This document shows, one piece after another, positions 33,431 through 42,320 of a stretch of 64,000 nucleotides of DNA. This stretch comes from Methanomethylovorans sp041447285 (GTDB lineage: Archaea > Halobacteriota > Methanosarcinia > Methanosarcinales > Methanosarcinaceae). Position 1 is the first letter of the stretch. Each line of letters opens with the position of its first letter. Location: positions 36,769 to 100,768 of the forward strand of contig NZ_JBGMEB010000017.1 in assembly GCF_041447285.1 (NCBI RefSeq), read 5' to 3'. Under the pieces are notes generated by a model. That model was not told the DNA's origin. It ran no database searches and was given only the letters and a program-made list of their open reading frames with translations. The position numbers and the translations under genes were made by a program.

Positions 33431-35347
33431 ATGGATTCATATGGTCTGTTTATGCTGTTGCTTGCGGCCTATATTCTCATACTGGTCGCTATTGGCTGGT
33501 ATTTCACGAAGAAGCAGAAATCTGTGACAGATTTCTGGCTTGCAGGGCGTAGAATAAGTTTTGTTGCAATAGGCTGCTCAGCAGCTGCGTCGTGGATGAC
33601 TGCCGGAGGAATTCTTGCAGTTGTTGGTCTTTATATGTTGTTAGGTATGGGTTCTATCTGGAGTTTCGTGGCCCCTAACATCCTTGCCTTGATATTGATA
33701 GCATTACTAGTAGGTAAAATAAAGCATCTGCCTGCAATCACTCAACCAGAGCTGCTTGAACAAAGGTACAGCGGTTCCATACGCGGCCCTGTGGCTCTTA
33801 TCATCGCTGTTGTAATGATCCTTTTCGCAGTTGCGGATATCAAGGGTTTTGCTATGGTCCTTGAGATATTTTTTGGATTGCCTCCTGTATATGCTGCAGC
33901 CATAGTGGCATTGGCCGTTTCTGTGTATGTGACCCTTGGAGGTCTTTCTGCCGTTATATGGACCGATGTGATCCAATTCGTATTCCTTGCAACTTTCGCT
34001 CTGGGAATGGCTATTGCTATAACAGGTTCAGCAACTTCTGTTGATGTAGCTTCACCTATAACCTCTTCTGAGCTTTTCTCTGATGTACCGGAAGGATGGT
34101 GGAATCCATTCAGTGTTGGTATAGTTGCAGTTATAGTAGCTATCTTTGCCATCATTCCTGGTTGGATCACAGAACAGGATCCTTGGCAAAGGGTATGGGC
34201 TGCCAAGGATGAAAAATCAGCAAGGAATGGTATGATACTAGGTTCATTCCTTATCTTCATCGTGTTCGGTGTGGCTTGTACGATTATGGCTATCGGACTA
34301 AACCATGTGTATCCTGATATTCCTGCATCGTTCGCAGAAATAGGTATGGGTGCAATGGCTCAGGCAGAACCTGCACTTCTGGTTTACATCTTTGAGCATT
34401 TCTCACCTATGTTGATAGGTCTGGCAGGTATAGGTCTGGCAGCAGCTGCAATGTCGTCTACGGACACTTTCGCAACTTCAGGTGGTTCATGCCTCTCTCG
34501 TGATATTTATCAGAGATACATAAAACCCGATGCAACCATGAAGGAAATGCTTGCAATCAACAGGTTGAGCGTACTAATAATTGTCGCAGGTGCGACCATC
34601 GGGTCCTTCTACATTGATGGTATCCTTGATGCCATTCACATAGCTACTTTTATCGCCAGTTCGGCATATTTCTTCCCGTTGATGGGAGGACTTTACTGGA
34701 AGAGGGCTACGAAGGAGGGTGCTCTTGCAGGCCTGATAGTAGGTTTCATTGCTCAGGTAGCTCTTACTGCAGTTGATCTTGCCAACACTCCTGCTTTTGC
34801 TCCAGCTTATCTGGATTCTTTACATCCTGTGCTATCTAACCATGGGGTCATATTGGGAATGGCTCTTAGTGGTATTGCTTTCTTTGGCGTTTCTTTAGCC
34901 ACAAAGCCATCAGAAACAGTTAACCTTGCTCCATTCTTCAAGGAAGCTGCAAAAGAGCTTGAAGAAAAGATCGTTGTAGATGAGGCAGACCCAGAATACA
35001 AGAAGATGCTTAAGGCCATGACAGAAGAAATCACAGGTGACCGAGCTCATTTACATCTAAGTCTAGAAGCTTCTGCCACGGTCAATTGGAATAAATTTGT
35101 TAAGGATATCACTAGTAAATTCCATGAATGGGTTACCCCAACAGGTGTAGATTCAGTGTACAGGTTGACCAAGTCTGACATGCTTGCCTGTATTACTATT
35201 ACCCGTGGAACTAACGAGAACGAGATATGGTTCTCATGTGAACCAAGAGTGGATAATATTGGTCAAAGCCGTAAGGAAATGTTTGTAGCATTCGGTGAAG
35301 CCTCAAAAACTTTGAAAGGAATGGGTGTCTTACTCACCCTTCCTTAA
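33431..35347 (+). CDS. Sodium:solute symporter (SSS family) with C-terminal cytosolic extension
   Basis: 638 residues. The SSS core (about 1-500) has roughly 13 helices: WYFTKKQKSVTDFWLAGRR, ASWMTAGGILAVVGLYML, ITQPELLEQRY, PGWITEQDPWQRVWAAKDEK and AAAAMSSTDTFATSGGSCLSRDIYQRYI are family signatures, including the Ser/Thr-rich Na2 site. Residues about 510-638 form an extra soluble region of unknown fold. Substrate unknown; in methylotrophic methanogens candidates include compatible solutes, amino acids or other organic solutes. A GAGGTAAGG ribosome site precedes the ATG. Confidence 0.9.
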   Translation: MDSYGLFMLLLAAYILILVAIGWYFTKKQKSVTDFWLAGRRISFVAIGCSAAASWMTAGGILAVVGLYMLLGMGSIWSFVAPNILALILIALLVGKIKHLPAITQPELLEQRYSGSIRGPVALIIAVVMILFAVADIKGFAMVLEIFFGLPPVYAAAIVALAVSVYVTLGGLSAVIWTDVIQFVFLATFALGMAIAITGSATSVDVASPITSSELFSDVPEGWWNPFSVGIVAVIVAIFAIIPGWITEQDPWQRVWAAKDEKSARNGMILGSFLIFIVFGVACTIMAIGLNHVYPDIPASFAEIGMGAMAQAEPALLVYIFEHFSPMLIGLAGIGLAAAAMSSTDTFATSGGSCLSRDIYQRYIKPDATMKEMLAINRLSVLIIVAGATIGSFYIDGILDAIHIATFIASSAYFFPLMGGLYWKRATKEGALAGLIVGFIAQVALTAVDLANTPAFAPAYLDSLHPVLSNHGVILGMALSGIAFFGVSLATKPSETVNLAPFFKEAAKELEEKIVVDEADPEYKKMLKAMTEEITGDRAHLHLSLEASATVNWNKFVKDITSKFHEWVTPTGVDSVYRLTKSDMLACITITRGTNENEIWFSCEPRVDNIGQSRKEMFVAFGEASKTLKGMGVLLTLP

Positions 35348-35437
35348 TTTTGTTTAACTCTTTTTGTTTTTATAATTTTTACTAAATTTATACGTAAGTA
35401 TTTTAACCAATGATGTATACATTAGATTGGTGATAGC

Positions 35438-35758
35438 GTGGAGGAACGCATCAGACATCCCATTTCTGAATTAGAAGTCGATGAAAAGGAGAAAGACCGC
35501 ATACAGAAGATAATGGAGGATTTCGAAAAACTTTCTCCCTCGGAAAAGTTGGATGTATTGCAATTGCAGAACATTATGCTTGAGACCGTAGCAAGACATA
35601 ATGAAAAATACGGTATCCCCAAGCGCACTGTACATGTTGAACGACCATTAAGTGAAATTGTTGCTCACATGTCCAAGGTCTCTATAGATTATTCACAGAA
35701 CTGTGTAGATTATTATGTTGAACACGTTGCTAAGAAGGGAAGATTAAGGCAGGAATAA
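35438..35758 (+). CDS. Helical hypothetical protein (106 aa)
   Basis: It starts at GTG 35438 with GGTGA five to ten bases upstream. The charged helical N-terminal half (ELEVDEKEKDRIQKIMEDFEKLSPSEKLDVLQLQNI) is coiled-coil-like; the C-terminal half has HVERPLSEIVAHMSK. I do not recognise a family. It follows the symporter by 90 bp on the same strand, with T-rich sequence between them, so it is probably separately transcribed. Confidence 0.7.
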   Translation: MEERIRHPISELEVDEKEKDRIQKIMEDFEKLSPSEKLDVLQLQNIMLETVARHNEKYGIPKRTVHVERPLSEIVAHMSKVSIDYSQNCVDYYVEHVAKKGRLRQE

Positions 35759-35844
35759 CTTGTCCTGCTCTTTTTAGCGATTTAAATCCTCTATACTCTT
35801 TTTGTTCCAAAACTTATATCTTGTTGATGTTTCAATTCTTAATT

Positions 35845-36873
35845 ATGAATAATGTTATTCTTGATGACATTGGTAGTTATCCGCTTCCTGCGGGTGTATC
35901 AAAGGAATGGATACAAAAAGCGTTCTCAAACTATTATGATCGCGAAAAACTATTCCCGCTGATCAATGCTGCATTCCAGCAGAAGATTGATGCAGGAGTT
36001 GAAGCTCCTACTTATCCTCAATACCAGGATATGACCGAGCAATTTCTTTCAATAATCAAGGACCCGGATAGTACAGACGAGCCTTTCAGGGTCAAAGAAA
36101 GAGATGCAAAGATAGTAGAGTTGGAGGCTATTCAGCCAGCGGCTTATGAATACATGCAATCCCATGGTGGGAAACCGAATACAAGAATATGTATCACAGG
36201 CCCTCTGGAATTATATCTGAGAGAATTTGGTGGAACTGAGTACACTGATATCTTATATCTATTCGCAGAAAATGTTGACCTTTTTGTGAAAAACTCTATT
36301 GAAAACTCAGGATACCTGAATGTGAGTGTAGTTTCCATAGATGAGCCAAGTATTGGCATCAATCCACAGGTAATGTTTGATGACGATACTTTAATAGAAG
36401 CTCTTAAAATTGCTTCAAAATCAGCTCACAAAAAAGGCATTGATGTGCAGATTCACCTGCATTCTCCACTGCACTATAAGATTGCTTGTGCCACTTCCCA
36501 GGTCAATGTGATAGGGGTGGAATCAGCAGGTCATCCCTCATACCTGGATCTTATTGACAAGAAAGTACTGGAAGATTCAGATTCTTTCCTAAGAGTGGGT
36601 GTTGCGAGGACAGACATTTCAAATCTCGTTTCTGTGCTTAATGACAAATATAACACAAATGTCTGGAGAGATGCTGTTCGCCTTAAAGAGATCGCCACTG
36701 AGCTTGAAACTCCAGAAGTTATCAGGAAAAGATTTGAGAAAGCCTATTCTATGTTTGGTGAAAGGGTAAAATACGTAGGTCCTGATTGTGGTCTTGGATC
36801 ATGGCCCTCTCAGGAAATAGCTTTCCAGTTGCTTCAAAACGTGACAGAAGGTGTGAAGAGCGCTAGTATGTGA
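35845..36873 (+). CDS. Methylcobalamin:homocysteine methyltransferase (archaeal MetE type)
   Basis: 342 residues from ATG 35845; the frame extends to a TTG at 35821 without support. It is the short, C-terminal-half version of MetE used by methanogens: LDDIGSYPLP, ICITGPLELYLREFGG, SIDEPSIGINPQ, the zinc-ligand region VQIHLHSPLHYKIAC (His, Cys) and the last ligand in YVGPDCGLGSWPSQE. It transfers the methyl group of methylcobalamin or a corrinoid protein to homocysteine to make methionine. The gene is convergent with the SpoIIM-like gene. Confidence 0.85.
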   Translation: MNNVILDDIGSYPLPAGVSKEWIQKAFSNYYDREKLFPLINAAFQQKIDAGVEAPTYPQYQDMTEQFLSIIKDPDSTDEPFRVKERDAKIVELEAIQPAAYEYMQSHGGKPNTRICITGPLELYLREFGGTEYTDILYLFAENVDLFVKNSIENSGYLNVSVVSIDEPSIGINPQVMFDDDTLIEALKIASKSAHKKGIDVQIHLHSPLHYKIACATSQVNVIGVESAGHPSYLDLIDKKVLEDSDSFLRVGVARTDISNLVSVLNDKYNTNVWRDAVRLKEIATELETPEVIRKRFEKAYSMFGERVKYVGPDCGLGSWPSQEIAFQLLQNVTEGVKSASM

Positions 36874-36881
36874 TCTGGCGC

Positions 36882-37886
36882 TCAGATCAGTAAATCTCCT
36901 AGAAAATTTGCTACTTCTTGGGCTATGGTGGGCGTGATGTTTGTTTCTATCCAGGCAGCTACCCAGAGAAACGTCAGCATGATGCTAACCATAGCCCACA
37001 GATACCGGGATCTGATATATGCTGAAGCAATGTCGTTTATACTCCTCATATCCCTTTCAAGTTTTTCGATTTCATCACCTAATAGCAGTTTATCTTCCAA
37101 TATTTTGCCTGAATACATTCTGGCAAACCTGTATCCAATAGCGTCAGCTATGATTATTATGGGTAGCTCTATTATTCCATGAGGTAAGATATGAGCCAGG
37201 AAATATGCTATAGAAAAGAGCATTCCAGGTACAATCCCCTGTGATCCTGTGAAGTCATATAAAGATAGGGCACCGTTGAAAACAAAGAAAGAGAGTGTTA
37301 TTCCAAGTAACATCCCATTCATTGTTAGTGTTATGACGGGAATCAGATATGGAATAACATAAGCCAGTAGTCTGAAGTTTTCCTTACTATAGTTAGCGCG
37401 TTTCCAGATAGAGCCCGCTTTTTCGGAATTATCCTGCGCCTTTAGCCTGGATACGTCCGGGTCTAGTTTTTGGAGTATGTCCTTTATAACTAAAGTAAGA
37501 AGCTGGAACAGTTTTTCCAATTTCACTGATAGGGTAGTGTATTTTTTGTTCCGCGCACGTAGCTTAAGTTCAGCGACAGAAATATTCTGGATGTAGGACA
37601 ATATCCCAGGTCCTATAGAAGTCGTTACGACAGCAAGCGAATTGAAGAGGAAGATGGACCATATGAGATCCAGGTGCTTTGCTGCAGAGTCTACTTTCTG
37701 CATGGCCATGGAAGTGGTAGATGTTATGGCCATATCCACGGATTCTGAGGAAGATGATACCAAACTCAGGATATAGAAAAGCATGCTTAAAAAGCATGAA
37801 ATGAGCACAGCTATTGTGAATAGTTTTACAGACCAGCAGACTTCCCGCTTGGTGATATGAAAATTATTCTCTTTTCTATTCTCCAT
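36882..37886 (-). CDS. SpoIIM-like (stage II sporulation protein M family) membrane protein
   Basis: 334 residues with about six to seven membrane segments. The family hallmark is FLAHILPHGIIELPIIIIADAIGYRFARM (residues about 230-258), preceded by LLGITLSFFVFNGALS. The N-terminal helix (VKLFTIAVLISCFLSMLFYI) is followed by a cytosolic loop with basic residues. In Bacillus SpoIIM is part of the engulfment complex; archaeal homologues are common but uncharacterised, so a role in membrane remodelling is only inferred. C-terminal helix WVAAWIETNITP. Confidence 0.85.
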   Translation of the reverse strand: MENRKENNFHITKREVCWSVKLFTIAVLISCFLSMLFYILSLVSSSSESVDMAITSTTSMAMQKVDSAAKHLDLIWSIFLFNSLAVVTTSIGPGILSYIQNISVAELKLRARNKKYTTLSVKLEKLFQLLTLVIKDILQKLDPDVSRLKAQDNSEKAGSIWKRANYSKENFRLLAYVIPYLIPVITLTMNGMLLGITLSFFVFNGALSLYDFTGSQGIVPGMLFSIAYFLAHILPHGIIELPIIIIADAIGYRFARMYSGKILEDKLLLGDEIEKLERDMRSINDIASAYIRSRYLWAMVSIMLTFLWVAAWIETNITPTIAQEVANFLGDLLI

Positions 37887-37925
37887 TATACTCTCAGTTT
37901 TTTAAGCAAGTCTCATGGACGTGTA

Positions 37926-37939
37926 CCTTATATATAAGT
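37926..37939. promoter_or_regulatory. Palindromic TATA box between divergent genes
   Basis: The palindrome TTATATATAA at 37928-37937 lies about 45 bases before the KaiC-like ATG and about 42 bases before the SpoIIM-like ATG, so one box could serve both directions. Confidence 0.45.
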
Positions 37940-37982
37940 TTATTATTATATTAGTATATTCCATCAAAGATGAGGATTAAGG

Positions 37983-38726
37983 ATGAGAATACAAACTGGA
38001 ATTGAAGGTTTTGATGAACTTGTCCAGGGAGGGCTGCTCTCTGAGAGGGTTTATCTTGTAAGTGGTCCCCCTGGAAGCGGTAAAACTACATTCTGTGTGC
38101 AATTCCTTGCACATGGGGCAGCACTCGGTGAAGTAGGTCTGTACGTAACTTTACTGGAAAGTCCTCAGAACATCATTGATGACATGTCCAATTATTCAAT
38201 GAATGTAATCCCGCTTATAAAGATGAGAAAGCTTTTGTTCGCGGACCTAGGCCCAAGAATGGAATATGGGTACATGGATGAACTCAATGAGTTTGTGTCT
38301 CCCCAATATGAGGTTAGCAGAACTTCAATTGAAAGTGAGGCTCCATCTCCTGCAATGGTATTCAAGGAAATAGCTGCCTATGTGGCAGAATATGGTGTAA
38401 AAAGGTTAGTGTTGGATTCTGTATCTGCAATTCGTTTTACTACAAAGGATCTGTCTTTGCAGGAAAAGGAAATGACACGTTTCATAAGAAACATCAAGAA
38501 ACTTGGGTGTACTACCATATTGATAGGAGAACTAACGGATCCAACTGCTTATTCAACAGAGCAGTTCGCAGCTCATGGTGTGATCTTCATGCATAATTTC
38601 CTCTATGATAAGAGCATGACCCGTGCTATCCAAATTATTAAAATGAGAGGAACAAAGCATGATTGTAACATGCGTACAGTGCAGTTCACTGATAAGGGTC
38701 TGAAGATAGAAGGATATCTGGAATAA
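37983..38726 (+). CDS. KaiC-like RecA-superfamily ATPase
   Basis: 247 residues, a single KaiC/RadA-like domain. It starts IQTGIEGFDELVQGGLLSERV, with Walker A VSGPPGSGKTTF, YVTLLESPQNII, Walker B VKRLVLDSVSAIRF and the C-terminal MRGTKHDCNMRTVQFTDKGL typical of archaeal KaiC-like proteins. No autophosphorylation site can be claimed. Such proteins are thought to act in signal transduction. It is followed after 12 bp by the 167-aa gene. Confidence 0.9.
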   Translation: MRIQTGIEGFDELVQGGLLSERVYLVSGPPGSGKTTFCVQFLAHGAALGEVGLYVTLLESPQNIIDDMSNYSMNVIPLIKMRKLLFADLGPRMEYGYMDELNEFVSPQYEVSRTSIESEAPSPAMVFKEIAAYVAEYGVKRLVLDSVSAIRFTTKDLSLQEKEMTRFIRNIKKLGCTTILIGELTDPTAYSTEQFAAHGVIFMHNFLYDKSMTRAIQIIKMRGTKHDCNMRTVQFTDKGLKIEGYLE

Positions 38727-38738
38727 TGGATTGATCTA

Positions 38739-39242
38739 ATGGTCAAGATCTTTAAGAAAAAGGAAACTAAAAGAGAACTCACCGAAACCCAGCAACAGTC
38801 ACTCATAAAAAGTTCCTATGAGCTGGGTTTTGAGGTAGGGTACCATAAACATTCGGAGATCGGATGGGTAAAGGAGAGGTTTAACTCACTTTACGAGTTT
38901 GCATCTCAGGGTGACATGGGGAAGTCTGTCAAGGACAATTATGACACTGGGAAGTCTGAGGGCTCCAGAGCCAGAGATCGTGACATGAATGCAGGTCTCT
39001 CCAGAAAAAGTCTGGAGAAAGAAAAGCCATCATCCTTATCCTCACAGGTGCTGCTTCCTCAATCTCACACTGCCTCAGGTATAGATAATGCCTTCAGAAA
39101 AAGGGAAACTTTCCAGGGAGGATCTCCAGCTCCTTTAGAAAGGCCTCAGCTTACGGATCTCCCCGAGAACACCTCGCTTACAAAAGCAGTGGAAAGACCA
39201 TCCATGTTGGATGGTTTCAAACGTCTCTCCCCAAAGAAGTAA
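38739..39242 (+). CDS. Hypothetical protein, partly disordered (167 aa)
   Basis: It begins MVKIFKKKETKRELTETQQ. The first 65 residues could form helices (SLIKSSYELGFEVGYHKHSEIGWVKERFNSLYEFA), and the rest is polar, Ser/Pro/Lys-rich and probably disordered, ending KRLSPKK. The family is not recognised. The spacing of 12 bp to the KaiC-like gene suggests co-transcription and possibly a partner role. Confidence 0.7.
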   Translation: MVKIFKKKETKRELTETQQQSLIKSSYELGFEVGYHKHSEIGWVKERFNSLYEFASQGDMGKSVKDNYDTGKSEGSRARDRDMNAGLSRKSLEKEKPSSLSSQVLLPQSHTASGIDNAFRKRETFQGGSPAPLERPQLTDLPENTSLTKAVERPSMLDGFKRLSPKK

Positions 39243-39248
39243 ATTTGA

Positions 39249-40283
39249 TCAAAGGAGCCCATGCCCTACGAACCTTTGCTTTTCATCAAGATCTGTGAGT
39301 ATAAACCTGTCCTGTTGTGAATAGGATATTTCTTTTGTACCGGTTAACTCAAGAATACATTCGTCTCCAGCAGAGGCTTTCTCTATCACTTTTCCTTGTT
39401 TTTCTATGCTAGTTATGCGCATAGGAGAGGATTGCAGTCCCACGAAGACATGCAGCACGCCTCCAGTATTGAAGCCTTTTGAAAAAGGTGAAAGTTTACA
39501 TTTGATCTTCAGATTCTCACTGACCGTTTCTTCAACAGAAATAACATGCCCTCTGTCTATGTCCTTTGACTGTATTCCCTTAAGGGCAAGGCCTACTCTT
39601 GCTCCCATGGGTGCAGTCTTCACATCTACATCATGCATCTGTATAGACCTGATCTCCAGAGGTTTCTTGGTAGGATAAGCTGTCATTTTGTCTTTTGCGT
39701 TAATGGTACCTTGCATCACAACACCAAGTACAACGCACCCGATTCCAGTGACATTGAAGGATTGATCTACTATAACCCTTGTTGGCAGAGTAGCTTTTTC
39801 CCTATTTTCCTCATCTATCTTTTCTCCCATGCTGAAGATCTTTTCTTTAAGCTCCTCCATGCCTTCAAAAGTTTTGGTGGAGGCATTCATATACTCCCAA
39901 TGCTCAAGCACTGTACCTTTTGTGATCTTTTGCAACTTTGCCTTCAATTCATCCGTTGCCTGGGGGTAAGTAGTATCAGATTTTGTGAGCAGGATGAGGC
40001 CATGTTTGTAGCCCATGGACTCCAGGCAGACAATGCATTCCCCGGCATAAGCATCCAGACCAGTGGGGGGTACACACAGAATAGCAATGTCGGAAAGGGT
40101 AAGGGAGGCAATCAATGGTTTAACAGAATCAGGATATCCAGTGGGGTCAATGATAGTCATTATTTTATCCCCCTTGGCAAAATCATACATTGTAAAGTCT
40201 GAGACATTCCCTTTCTTTCCCAGTTTCGCGGTGAGTGTTGTTTTTCCGCTTTGCTGGCTTCCAATAATAGTGATCTTTGTCAT
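39249..40283 (-). CDS. EF-Tu/SelB-like GTPase with degenerate G motifs
   Basis: 344 residues: a GTPase domain (1-165), then EF-Tu domain-2 and domain-3-like barrels (IGCVVLGVVMQGTINAKDKM; RGHVISVEE). G1 is intact (GSQQSGKTT), but G3 is DPTGYPD instead of DxPGH, so the catalytic His is missing, and G4 is TKSD instead of NKxD. The G domain is shorter than in EF-1alpha. It resembles the SelB-paralogue group of methanogens, probably a regulator or a delivery factor with low hydrolysis. An AGGTG ribosome site is present. Confidence 0.75.
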   Translation of the reverse strand: MTKITIIGSQQSGKTTLTAKLGKKGNVSDFTMYDFAKGDKIMTIIDPTGYPDSVKPLIASLTLSDIAILCVPPTGLDAYAGECIVCLESMGYKHGLILLTKSDTTYPQATDELKAKLQKITKGTVLEHWEYMNASTKTFEGMEELKEKIFSMGEKIDEENREKATLPTRVIVDQSFNVTGIGCVVLGVVMQGTINAKDKMTAYPTKKPLEIRSIQMHDVDVKTAPMGARVGLALKGIQSKDIDRGHVISVEETVSENLKIKCKLSPFSKGFNTGGVLHVFVGLQSSPMRITSIEKQGKVIEKASAGDECILELTGTKEISYSQQDRFILTDLDEKQRFVGHGLL

Positions 40284-40338
40284 GTTTGCACCTGGTCTTT
40301 ATGAGGTTACGAATGCTATCATACAAATATATCTTTTT

Positions 40339-41511
40339 TCATGACCACAATTGACCTTCCCACATAGCCAGTGTCTTATCACTGGTGCTCTTATTAACTT
40401 TTGTGATATGCACAAGGTATTCATTACCCACGATTTTAGGTTCACTGAATATTATGTCCATTCCAAGCCTTCTCATGTACTCTTCGAACCTTGATATCGT
40501 TGCTTTCTCTTTCACTCTTATGGTGAACTCTTCTGCAACCCTTTCTCCATCCCTTACTTTTATGATGGATTCTTTCATAGGCTTCAGGATACTTTCCCCC
40601 AATTGCATGCAACGTTTTTTGAACTCTTCCTCACTTTCGTTCCATTCCACCGACTGGAATCCCTCTCTTACTATTCTGGAAAATATGAAATCTCTTCCAC
40701 TCTCATTATACACTTTCATTGCATGTCGCAGATCGGAGCAATTACTCTGAGAAGCTGTGTATTTTATTGGTTGCAATACCATTTTTGGATCTTTGATCAC
40801 AACACCTTCATGCCCTATTTTTCCAATTTCCCGGATGATATTTGTAATCATATCAGGAGCTTCCTGCACAGCGAATTCCCCAAAAAACCTCACTTGTCTA
40901 AATCCATATTTTTCAGCAAGGCTCCTGCGCTCATGCAATGGCAAAGGTGCACCGGTGTCTTTATGCCTGATATCAAAAACAAAGAACTCCAACGATTCTA
41001 TCCCGTATATTTCCTTGGGCACGTAAGGATTATCAGGTCCTACCATTTCCCCATAGAGCACAAGTTGAGGGTTCTCCGTGAAGAAACTGTGGTCCAAAAG
41101 AGTATTGGCCTTCTCTGAAGAATAAGGACATACGTGGCCGCTGCGTGTAAGAGCAACAAGCTTTCCATCCAGTGAGATCACTCGGACGTTGTAGCCATTC
41201 ATTTTTTCTTCTACAGCAACCTTAACTATATTCCCGAAGTTGTATTTGATAGCAGGCCCAAGCAACATTGCCCTTTTTATCTTCGGGAATCCAAGAACAA
41301 GGCTAAAACTGTCATCCTTTTGCACAAGGACGCTTCCAATGTCAATGTGCAATGCCTTATGATCAAAACGGAATAAGTGCTGGTACTCATTCCAGTTTGG
41401 CACCAACACTCTTCTTTCCATAAGCTCTTGCATCCTTTGAGCAGAAATGCCCAGAAAGGATGCTGCATTCTCAATGTTCAGTTTTGTTTGAGGATAGCTC
41501 TCCATATTCAT
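40339..41511 (-). CDS. Archaeal ATP-dependent RNA ligase (Rnl3/Pab1020 type)
   Basis: 390 residues. The nucleotidyl-lysine motif I is EEKMNGYNVRV with Lys103 as the AMP acceptor; motif Ia/III regions include LVLYGEMVG and FFVFDIRHKDTG; motif IV is GHEGVVIKDP, and KYTAS follows as motif V. The C-terminal domain (about 290-390) belongs to the homodimeric archaeal family of Pab1020 and MthRnl, which ligate or circularise 5'-P/3'-OH RNA. The start overlaps the upstream CBS gene by 4 bp. Confidence 0.9.
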   Translation of the reverse strand: MNMESYPQTKLNIENAASFLGISAQRMQELMERRVLVPNWNEYQHLFRFDHKALHIDIGSVLVQKDDSFSLVLGFPKIKRAMLLGPAIKYNFGNIVKVAVEEKMNGYNVRVISLDGKLVALTRSGHVCPYSSEKANTLLDHSFFTENPQLVLYGEMVGPDNPYVPKEIYGIESLEFFVFDIRHKDTGAPLPLHERRSLAEKYGFRQVRFFGEFAVQEAPDMITNIIREIGKIGHEGVVIKDPKMVLQPIKYTASQSNCSDLRHAMKVYNESGRDFIFSRIVREGFQSVEWNESEEEFKKRCMQLGESILKPMKESIIKVRDGERVAEEFTIRVKEKATISRFEEYMRRLGMDIIFSEPKIVGNEYLVHITKVNKSTSDKTLAMWEGQLWS

Positions 41512-42284
41512 TGTGCCATTGCGTGTACTAGGTTCCTTCTGGTGATAAATCCTACAAACTCACCTTCAAGGTTCATAACAGGCAAGCCACCTATGTTGTC
41601 AGCAAGCATCATCTTAGCCACATCCGAAAGAGGTGTATTGGTATTAACTGTCTTTACACTTCTCTTCATGATGTCCGCAACGATCAGGTTCTTGATCCTG
41701 GCTTCCTGCTGATTTCCTGAAACGATGTCCCTGAAAGCTCTCATGGCCTTGACCACATCTTTTTCGGTGACTATTCCTACAAGCTTTCCATTCTCTATGA
41801 TGGGAATCCTACCTACGTTATTATCGAGCATCAGGTGTCTGATATGGCTCACACGGTCACCGGGGCTTGCAACTACGGGTTCCTTCTGCATGAACTCTCC
41901 TGCAAAGCCATTGAAGTTATTAGTCTTGAGAAGTTCCGCGGGTGTTATCCAGCCCATGATATTTTCATCTTTGCAGACTATGATCACACCTTGGTTCTTG
42001 TCAATAAGGGTGACAGCATCCTTTACCTTTACATCAGGGAATACCTTCACAAAGTTGTCAGAGACCGCTGTAGCCACGTGCAGTGAGGATGCGGGCATAC
42101 TCCCCTTCTTTCTCGTGCCGAGTTCTCTGGTGAGATTTCTCATTGTGAGGACACCAACTACTTTTTCATCATTTTTTACAAGCACACGGCGCATATCCTT
42201 CTTTTCCATCATGTCAAGTGCATGGGAAAGTGTATCTGACTTACTGATAGTTGGTGGTTCTGTCATTATGTCCTTAACTTCCAT
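41508..42284 (-). CDS. CBS-domain protein, four CBS repeats (array member 1)
   Basis: About 258 residues from ATG 42282-42284, which has GGTGA six bases upstream; the GTG at 42293 lies in that ribosome site. Four CBS motifs (two Bateman pairs): VKDIMTEPPTISKSDTLSHAL, VKVFPDVKVKDAVTLI, FMQKEPVVASPGDRVSHI and IMKRSVKTVNTNTPLSDV. The repeated GRIPIIENGKLVGIVTEKDV is the standard adenosyl-ligand site. No catalytic domain is attached. It probably senses AMP, ATP or SAM-type ligands. It is coupled to the RNA ligase gene. Confidence 0.9.
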   Translation of the reverse strand: MEVKDIMTEPPTISKSDTLSHALDMMEKKDMRRVLVKNDEKVVGVLTMRNLTRELGTRKKGSMPASSLHVATAVSDNFVKVFPDVKVKDAVTLIDKNQGVIIVCKDENIMGWITPAELLKTNNFNGFAGEFMQKEPVVASPGDRVSHIRHLMLDNNVGRIPIIENGKLVGIVTEKDVVKAMRAFRDIVSGNQQEARIKNLIVADIMKRSVKTVNTNTPLSDVAKMMLADNIGGLPVMNLEGEFVGFITRRNLVHAMAQ

Positions 42285-42320
42285 ATTTTTCACCTTCAGG
42301 TTGTATTAGTTTTTGTTCCT

